In this document: one piece after another, positions 32,353 through 37,111 of the stretch | Layout: the number at the start of each line of letters is the position of its first letter | How positions within the stretch are numbered: the stretch's first letter is position 1 | Assembly (NCBI GenBank): GCA_964465665.1 | Contig: CAYXKM010000324.1 | Span: 1 to 37,111 of the forward strand | Length of the DNA: 37,111 bases | DNA from: JAKEGN01 sp964465665 | Lineage (GTDB): Bacteria > Pseudomonadota > Gammaproteobacteria > Steroidobacterales > Woeseiaceae | Reading direction: 5' to 3' | Translations under genes and position numbers: made by a program | The notes under the pieces: generated by a model | What the model was told of the DNA's origin: nothing | The model's input: only the letters and a program-made list of their open reading frames with translations | Databases searched by the model: none

Positions 32353-33386
32353 CCGGTACCGCCTGCCGCCGGATTGGCGCCATCTGGCTGTCCGTCTTTC
32401 TGGTCGCTTGTGACGCCAGGCAATCCGGCGAGAAAGTGCCGGAACAGAGAAACCGGTTCGTTGTCGTCTACACCTCGATTGACGAGACACGAGCGGCCGC
32501 GTTGTATCGGACATTTGCCGCCGAGACCGGCATTCGTGTACAGCACGTGACCGCGGACGAGGACGGACTGCTGCAATTGATGCTCGACAAGACACAGGCG
32601 CCTGCGGCGGACCTCTACATGGCTGCCGGCGTTTCGCGGCTATGGCGGGCAGCGGACAAGGGAGCGCTGCGTCCGACCCATGCGGAAGACCTTATCGCAG
32701 CCATCCCTGCAAGGCTCCGCGATCCGGAAAACCAGTGGTTCGGTATTGCGGTCATGGCGAATGTGATCGTATTCAGTCCGTCCGTTGTGGCGCCGGATGA
32801 ATTGGGCAGCTATGAGTCCCTGGCCGAGCCCCGCTGGCGCGGCCAGCTTTGCATGACCTCGTCATCTCTGCCGGATAACAATGCCTTGATTGCGCACCTG
32901 ATCCATCGACATGGGCATCGGCAGGCCGAACTGATCGTGCGACAGCTGGCGGCCAATCTCGCATTGCCGGCGCTCAACGATCCTCGGGCCCTGTTCGCTG
33001 CCATGGAATCGGGACGGTGCTCGGTTGGCATCGTGAGCCTCGCGGCCGCGGCAAACGGTATGGCTGCAAGCTCGGCCGCGAAACCCGGCATAGCAACGCC
33101 GACGCTCGAGAATGGCGGAACAATGGTCGACATCATCGGCGCAGGTGTCAGCCGACACGCCCGCAATGCAGCGGATGCGGTAATTTTCGTGCAGTGGCTC
33201 GCCGGCCCCGTGGCTCAAAGCATTATCGCCGAATCACTTGCTGCATTACCGGCCGTCCGGGGCGCCGAGGTTCCGCGGCAGCTTGAGGCTTGGGCTGGGC
33301 TGCAGCAGAGCGAAACCGGCGTCTCTCATCTGGGCCTGCTGCATCAGGACGCGATCGATCTGGCGGAACGGGCGCGGTACCACTGA
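32349..33386 (+). CDS. Iron-type (FbpA/FutA-like) extracellular solute-binding lipoprotein
   Basis: 345 residues with lipobox LVAC (C21). The fold is that of family 1 solute-binding proteins for Fe3+: VVVYTSIDETRAAALYRTFAAETGIRV, ADLYMAAGVSRLWRAADKGAL, SVVAPDELGSYESLAEPRWRGQLCM, and a C-terminal VQWLAGPVAQSIIAESLAALPAV. Iron-binding members carry a tyrosine cluster near the last motif ('ENxYEYPV'); here it reads ESLAALPAV, so those tyrosines are missing and the ligand may not be iron. No permease/ATPase of this family is adjacent. The start overlaps the diguanylate cyclase stop; it converges on the permease with a 9-base gap. Confidence 0.82.
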   Translation: MTGTACRRIGAIWLSVFLVACDARQSGEKVPEQRNRFVVVYTSIDETRAAALYRTFAAETGIRVQHVTADEDGLLQLMLDKTQAPAADLYMAAGVSRLWRAADKGALRPTHAEDLIAAIPARLRDPENQWFGIAVMANVIVFSPSVVAPDELGSYESLAEPRWRGQLCMTSSSLPDNNALIAHLIHRHGHRQAELIVRQLAANLALPALNDPRALFAAMESGRCSVGIVSLAAAANGMAASSAAKPGIATPTLENGGTMVDIIGAGVSRHARNAADAVIFVQWLAGPVAQSIIAESLAALPAVRGAEVPRQLEAWAGLQQSETGVSHLGLLHQDAIDLAERARYH

Positions 33387-33395
33387 GTCAGCAGT

Positions 33396-34379
33396 TCACG
33401 GGCTGCGTTTGCTCCGATTCATTAACATGAGGAATAGCGGGACTCCCAGCAAAGCTGTCAGCGCACCGACCGGGAGTTGCCGGGGCGCGAGCACCGTCCG
33501 CGAAAGTGTGTCGGCAAAGACCAGCAAAGCGCCTCCGGCAAGAGCCGATGCCGGTAACACGATTCGGTGATCGCTGCCAGCCAGTAAACGGATCAAGTGA
33601 GGAATCACAAGGCCGACAAAACCGATGACACCGACACTGGTTACCGATATTGCCGTTACCAGCGCGGTTATTGCAAAAATCGCCATGCGCCAGGCCGCAA
33701 CCGGCAGGCCTGCGATAGCAGCCTGCAAGTCCCCCCGAGCCAGAACATTGAGATGCCGGCTTGCCAGCCAGCAGGACAAGGTGACAGCGGCCAGCAGCAC
33801 CAGCAGTCGAGCGGGTTGATACGCGAAACTCAGATCACCCATAAGCCAGAACAGCATGCCGCGCAGGTCCCGGTCCGGAGTAATGGCAAGCAACAGGGTC
33901 GTTGCCGCGCTGAATCCCGCCGCCAGCACGACACCCGTAAGCAACAGGCGGGCAGGTGTCCAGCTGCCGCTGCCCTGGGCAACGGAAAAGACGAGCAAAG
34001 TCGCGGCCATTGCACCGCCAAACGCAGCGAAGTCGACCATCGCGGAACCGAGCCCGGCAAGTATTGCAATCAAAGCTGCGACTGCAGCCCCGCCCGAGCT
34101 GCCGAGGATGTAGGGCTCGGCCAGCGGATTCCTGAGCAGTACCTGCATGAGTACGCCGGCGACGGCAAGAAGACCACCGACCGCGAAGGCGCTGAGGGCA
34201 CGAGGCAAGCGAAGGTCGATGATAAGCGTGTGTATGGTTTCAGTCGCGTTGCCGGCCAGTGCGTCAAAAACGGCAGACGAGCTGACGGCGGCGCTGCCTG
34301 TCAGCAACGCAAACAGGATCGACAGCATTGAAATCAATAACAGCATGACAATCAGCAGGCTGGTGCGTTTTACATACAA
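33396..34379 (-). CDS. FecCD/BtuC-family ABC transporter permease
   Basis: A 327-residue polytopic membrane protein with about nine to ten hydrophobic helices. Family landmarks: LRLPRALSAFAVGGLLAVAG, MQVLLRNPLAEPYILGSSGGA, the ATPase-contacting loop ARGDLQAAIAGLP, and SVGVIGFVGLVIPHLIRLLAGSDHR. It would import cobalamin or iron chelates with a BtuD/FecE ATPase; the ATPase gene at 21022 and BtuF-like gene at 18103 are the obvious partners in the window. The start is TTG34379, backed by GGAG eight bases upstream; no in-frame ATG lies closer than codon 12. Read divergently from rppH. Confidence 0.9.
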   Translation of the reverse strand: MYVKRTSLLIVMLLLISMLSILFALLTGSAAVSSSAVFDALAGNATETIHTLIIDLRLPRALSAFAVGGLLAVAGVLMQVLLRNPLAEPYILGSSGGAAVAALIAILAGLGSAMVDFAAFGGAMAATLLVFSVAQGSGSWTPARLLLTGVVLAAGFSAATTLLLAITPDRDLRGMLFWLMGDLSFAYQPARLLVLLAAVTLSCWLASRHLNVLARGDLQAAIAGLPVAAWRMAIFAITALVTAISVTSVGVIGFVGLVIPHLIRLLAGSDHRIVLPASALAGGALLVFADTLSRTVLAPRQLPVGALTALLGVPLFLMLMNRSKRSP

Positions 34380-34468
34380 TCTGTGTGCTCCGACGTTGCC
34401 AGCTCTCGTGCGCAGCAGGAGACCGGCCTCTGGACACTAACCAATAATCGTGCAAAATCAAAACGCAT

Positions 34469-35038
34469 ATGCGTAGCGATCGAATCGACAACGAGGGCTT
34501 TCGCGAAAACGTAGGCATCATTCTGGCGAATGACGCCGGCAAACTGCTGCTGGGTGGGCGTATAGGCAACAAGGGCTGGCAGTTTCCGCAGGGTGGCATG
34601 CTGGACGGAGAATCCGCGGAACAGGCCATGTATCGTGAACTTTACGAGGAAGTCGGCTTGAATGCCGCAGACGTCGAGGTATTGGGATCGACGCAGGGTT
34701 GGCTGAAGTACCGGCTGCCTGGGAAGTTCGTGCGCCGTGGTTCCACGCCGTTGTGTATAGGCCAGAAGCAGCGCTGGTTCATCTTGCGTTTCATCGGCGA
34801 CGAAACTCGCGTGCGCCTCGACAGTAGCGCCACTCCGGAATTCGATCGCTGGCGCTGGGTCGAATTCTGGCGGCCGGTCAATGAGGTAATCTATTTCAAG
34901 CGCCGGGTGTACATGCGGGCTCTTCATGAGCTCGGCCATCATCTGTATCCGGACGGATTGCCTCCGCAGCCACGCTGGTGGCCGAAACGCTGGACGGCCG
35001 TTTTTGCAAAGGATCTCGCCAGGTCCGGCCAGGAATAA
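34469..35038 (+). CDS. rppH: RNA pyrophosphohydrolase RppH
   Basis: A 189-residue Nudix hydrolase that removes pyrophosphate from the 5' end of mRNAs and opens them to RNase E decay. The Nudix box is complete (GGMLDGESAEQAMYRELYEE, then VGL). N-terminal GFRENVGIILAND and the NKGWQFPQGG strand are diagnostic of RppH/NudH, as are GQKQRWFILRF and the EFDRWRWVEFW segment. ATG34469 fits the family start. A 90-base divergent gap separates it from the permease. Confidence 0.95.
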   Translation: MRSDRIDNEGFRENVGIILANDAGKLLLGGRIGNKGWQFPQGGMLDGESAEQAMYRELYEEVGLNAADVEVLGSTQGWLKYRLPGKFVRRGSTPLCIGQKQRWFILRFIGDETRVRLDSSATPEFDRWRWVEFWRPVNEVIYFKRRVYMRALHELGHHLYPDGLPPQPRWWPKRWTAVFAKDLARSGQE

Positions 35039-35052
35039 GCCCGGTGCTGTTC

Positions 35053-35493
35053 CTAGAACGGCTTGACGACCGCCAGGCAGATAATGGCGAGCAGGAACAT
35101 CACCGGAATCTCGTTGAACCAGCGTAGCCATCGGGTGTTATGCGGAGCGGGACCCTGCGCCAGCCTGCGGATCCAGCGCCAGCAGCGATAGTGATACACC
35201 AACATCGCGACGAGTATCAGCAACTTGATGCGAAACCAGCCCTGTTGCAGAAGGCCGGGATTGACGTGCAGCAAGAGAAGGCCGAACAGTGCGGTGAGGA
35301 CAGCACCGATGCTCATGATGGCGAACAGGCGTCGCTCCATGGTCGTGAAACGCTGCCGGTCGGGCAAGAGGTCTGCCTGTGCGTGATAGATGAATAGCCG
35401 GGGCAAATAGAACATTCCGGCGAACCACGTCACCATGAACGCGACGTGCAGCGCCTTCAACCACAAATACATTGTTGACAGCTGCATGTCCAT
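35053..35493 (-). CDS. hemJ: Protoporphyrinogen IX oxidase HemJ-like (CopD-family membrane protein)
   Basis: 146 residues with four predicted helices. The N-terminal LWLKALHVAFMVTWFAGMFYLPRLFIYHA, with conserved H16, is the HemJ signature; RIKLLILVAMLVYH carries the conserved Lys region. HemJ oxidises protoporphyrinogen IX to protoporphyrin IX in haem synthesis in bacteria lacking HemG/HemY. ATG35493 or ATG35487 follows GGAG; the frame continues to 35610 with non-homologous sequence. It converges on rppH (14-base gap) and is divergent from the next operon. Confidence 0.85.
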   Translation of the reverse strand: MDMQLSTMYLWLKALHVAFMVTWFAGMFYLPRLFIYHAQADLLPDRQRFTTMERRLFAIMSIGAVLTALFGLLLLHVNPGLLQQGWFRIKLLILVAMLVYHYRCWRWIRRLAQGPAPHNTRWLRWFNEIPVMFLLAIICLAVVKPF

Positions 35494-35643
35494 GGACTCC
35501 GGCGCCTTTGTCGTTCCGCCATTATGCGGGGTGCGTTGTCCGGACTTATAGCCAATTCCGTGACTTGCCGCACTTCTGTTTGGCGCAGGCACCGCGTAAC
35601 ATAATAACAATTCAGCCCCATAGAGTATGAATTCGGAGTGGCT

Positions 35644-36351
35644 TTGAAAGGACCTTCTGTATCAGGTGGCGGACTGCGTGCGCTGGCTCTGCTGGCTGGC
35701 ATTATTGTCGCGGTGGTCGTCAGCGGTTACTTGAGCTTTGAGTTCGGCCGGATCCAGGCGGACTACAACGTAATCGAGGCGGCCGCGGAGCGGCGATCCG
35801 ACGCAAACCGGATCGAGGAACTCGAGGACACGATTGTCGCCCTGAAAGAGGAAGTCGCCATGCTGAAAACTCACAGCGAGATCGACAAGACCGCATACAC
35901 GGACGTCGAAGCCAACCTGACTCAATTGCAGCGAAAGATTCAGGAGCAACGGGATGCGATCGAGTTTTATCGGGGTATTATTTCGCCGGCGGATGGCGGT
36001 CGGGGCCTGCGGATACAGGACCTGAAGTTAAGCAAGGGGCAGGAGGAAGGCGAGTTTCATGTCAGGCTGGTGCTGGTGCAAGTCATGCAGCACGATCGAA
36101 GTGTCAATGGCGAGGTCGACTTCAGTCTGGAGGGTGCGCAGGATGGTATGGCTGTTACTTATACCCTGGAGCAACTTTTGCCGCCGGACACAGATGACAA
36201 CTGGCCATTTTCGTTTCGTTATTTTCAGAATTTTGACCGTCAACTTCTGCTGCCCAAGGGCTTCAAGCCTGAACGGATCAACATAGAAGTCAGGTCAAAA
36301 ACCAAGTCGATTGCCAGTGTGAAGCAAAGCTTTCCCTGGCAATCCGTTTAA
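35644..36351 (+). CDS. Conserved single-pass membrane protein with coiled coil (DUF6776-like)
   Basis: About 235 residues. One transmembrane helix (about 13-32) is followed by a coiled coil (about 45-110, heptad-rich RIEELEDTIVALKEEVAMLK) and a beta-rich C-terminal domain (ISPADGGRGLRIQDL; FRYFQNFDRQLLLPKGFKPERI) that is typical of DUF6776 proteins. The function is unknown. Start: TTG35644 has GGAG five bases upstream, while GTG35638 overlaps that ribosome-binding site. A CATAAT -10-like hexamer sits at 35600-35605 with a poor -35. Bactofilin follows after 10 bases, so the two probably share a transcript. Confidence 0.8.
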   Translation: MKGPSVSGGGLRALALLAGIIVAVVVSGYLSFEFGRIQADYNVIEAAAERRSDANRIEELEDTIVALKEEVAMLKTHSEIDKTAYTDVEANLTQLQRKIQEQRDAIEFYRGIISPADGGRGLRIQDLKLSKGQEEGEFHVRLVLVQVMQHDRSVNGEVDFSLEGAQDGMAVTYTLEQLLPPDTDDNWPFSFRYFQNFDRQLLLPKGFKPERINIEVRSKTKSIASVKQSFPWQSV

Positions 36352-36361
36352 GGAGTTTTTC

Positions 36362-36790
36362 ATGTTCGGGCGCAAGAATCGCAGGCATAGCGTAGTCGAC
36401 ACCCTGGTTGGCGCAAATTCGACTATCAACGGTGATGTTTCTTTCAGCGGCGGCTGCCACATCGACGGTACCGTGAACGGCAGCGTCAGTGCAGACCTTG
36501 ACGGGAATTCGGCCCTGAGCATTTCGGAGGAAGGCAATGTCGAGGGTGGGGTCAAGGTTCCTTACGTTGTGCTGAATGGCATCGTTCGCGGCGACGTGGT
36601 TGCCAGCCGTCGTGTCGAACTTGGGCCGACAGCGCGTGTCATAGGAAATGTGTATTACAATCTGATCGAGATGGCGATTGGCGCTGAAATCAATGGCAAA
36701 CTGGTCCACCAGCCGGAAGGGCAGGTGCCGTTGCTCGAACAGGCGCCCCGTTCTCTTCGGCCGCCAACGAAAATTGCTGCAGGTTCCTGA
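36362..36790 (+). CDS. Bactofilin (polymer-forming cytoskeletal protein)
   Basis: A 142-residue bactofilin: a short basic N-terminal tail (MFGRKNRRH), then a right-handed beta-helix core (about 12-110) of repeating turns such as STINGDVSFSGGCHIDGTVNG, GNVEGGVKVPYVVLNGIVRGDVVAS and TARVIGNVYYN, and a Pro-rich C terminus. Bactofilins polymerise without nucleotide and scaffold cell-shape, stalk or polar functions. The start is preceded by AAGGAG eight bases upstream. It lies between the coiled-coil membrane protein gene and erpA. Confidence 0.92.
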   Translation: MFGRKNRRHSVVDTLVGANSTINGDVSFSGGCHIDGTVNGSVSADLDGNSALSISEEGNVEGGVKVPYVVLNGIVRGDVVASRRVELGPTARVIGNVYYNLIEMAIGAEINGKLVHQPEGQVPLLEQAPRSLRPPTKIAAGS

Positions 36791-36802
36791 GGTATTCGAA
36801 TT

Positions 36803-37111
36803 ATGGCTACGACGCAGAGTGACACCCCCTTCATAGGATCGGCTGCCGCGCCGGCGCCACTTGTTTTCACCGATGCTGCGGCAAAGAAAGTGCATGAGCT
36901 GATCCTGGAGGAGGAAAACCCGGACCTGATGCTCAGGGTGTTCGTATCCGGCGGGGGCTGCTCCGGCTTCCAGTACGGCTTCACTTTTGACGAGAAAAAG
37001 GAAGAGGGTGACAGCAGCGTTGTCAACCAGGGTGTAACACTGGTCGTGGACCCGATGAGTGTCCAGTACCTGATGGGCGCGGAGATTGACTACAAAGAAG
37101 ACCTGCAGGGT
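36803..37111 (+). CDS. erpA: Iron-sulfur cluster insertion protein ErpA (3' truncated by window edge)
   Basis: The first 103 residues of an A-type Fe-S carrier that delivers clusters to apoproteins such as IspG. It begins with a short polar N-terminal extension, then LVFTDAAAKKVHELI, LRVFVSGGGCSGFQYGF (first cluster cysteine C53) and VDPMSVQYLMGAEIDY. The C-terminal CGCG-type cysteines lie beyond the window. ATG36803 has GAGG upstream at slightly long spacing. ErpA rather than IscA or SufA is favoured by the FQYGFTFDE and GAEIDYKEDLQG segments. Confidence 0.92.
   Translation, partial: MATTQSDTPFIGSAAAPAPLVFTDAAAKKVHELILEEENPDLMLRVFVSGGGCSGFQYGFTFDEKKEEGDSSVVNQGVTLVVDPMSVQYLMGAEIDYKEDLQG

Noticed and set aside
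1..37111. Mobile elements, phage genes, CRISPR arrays, tRNA or rRNA
   Set aside because: None seen on either strand; gene content and order look like stable core chromosome.

Overview
The window is a stretch of core chromosome from a Gammaproteobacterium with moderately high GC. It resembles the Pseudomonas/Chromatiales/Woeseiaceae type. The main argument is gene order: pyrB, ruvX, algH, tonB and gshB on one strand, then pilG-pilH-pilI-pilJ-chpA-chpC and rsmE, as around the Chp twitching-motility locus of Pseudomonas aeruginosa. I see no transposase, integrase, prophage gene, CRISPR array, tRNA or rRNA. The taxonomic call is inference; no marker RNA is present.

Layout. 1-983: 3' part of the pilus retraction ATPase gene pilU. 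1007-6126 (minus): gshB, tonB-like, algH, ruvX, pyrB and a pyrK-like iron-sulfur flavoprotein; the last four lie almost end to end. 6478-15737 (plus): the Chp chemosensory system for type IV pili (two response regulators, CheW-like PilI, chemoreceptor PilJ, giant hybrid kinase ChpA, CheW-like ChpC), without the methylation enzymes PilK and ChpB. 15754-16497: rsmE. 16592-19445: ampD, ampE, a BtuF-like lipoprotein and a GNAT gene, the last three joined by 4-base overlaps. 19504-22649: cobalamin adenosyltransferase, an inositol-monophosphatase-like enzyme, a BtuD/FecE-type ATPase and a membrane-anchored HExxH protein. 22739-25188: a lipoprotein amidase and a lipoprotein methyltransferase.

25189-25770 is a 580-base AT-rich gap and the most interesting part of the window. 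On the minus strand it has a well-spaced sigma-54 promoter (25483-25498), about 200 bases of non-coding sequence with nine consecutive AAN triplets plus four more in a hairpin loop, and an intrinsic terminator (25272-25302). This is the design of a sigma-54-dependent, Hfq-titrating small RNA of the CrcZ/CrcY kind, outside its classical cbrB context. Palindromes and an IHF-like site lie upstream of the promoter.

25771-29838 (minus): a beta-propeller/amidohydrolase-like protein that has lost its metal-binding HxH, a CPXCG zinc-ribbon protein, pdxH and glutathione-dependent formaldehyde dehydrogenase. 30045-33386 (plus): tyrA (chorismate mutase/prephenate dehydrogenase), a DUF484-GGDEF diguanylate cyclase and an iron-type solute-binding lipoprotein. 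33396-34379 (minus): a BtuC/FecCD permease. 34469-35038: rppH. 35053-35493 (minus): hemJ-like. 35644-37111 (plus): a coiled-coil membrane protein, a bactofilin and the 5' part of erpA.

How the genes relate: pilU and the Chp genes serve twitching motility. BtuF-like, BtuD-like and BtuC-like proteins could rebuild one corrinoid (or iron-chelate) importer although their genes are scattered, with the adenosyltransferase acting on imported corrinoid. ampD/ampE belong to peptidoglycan recycling.
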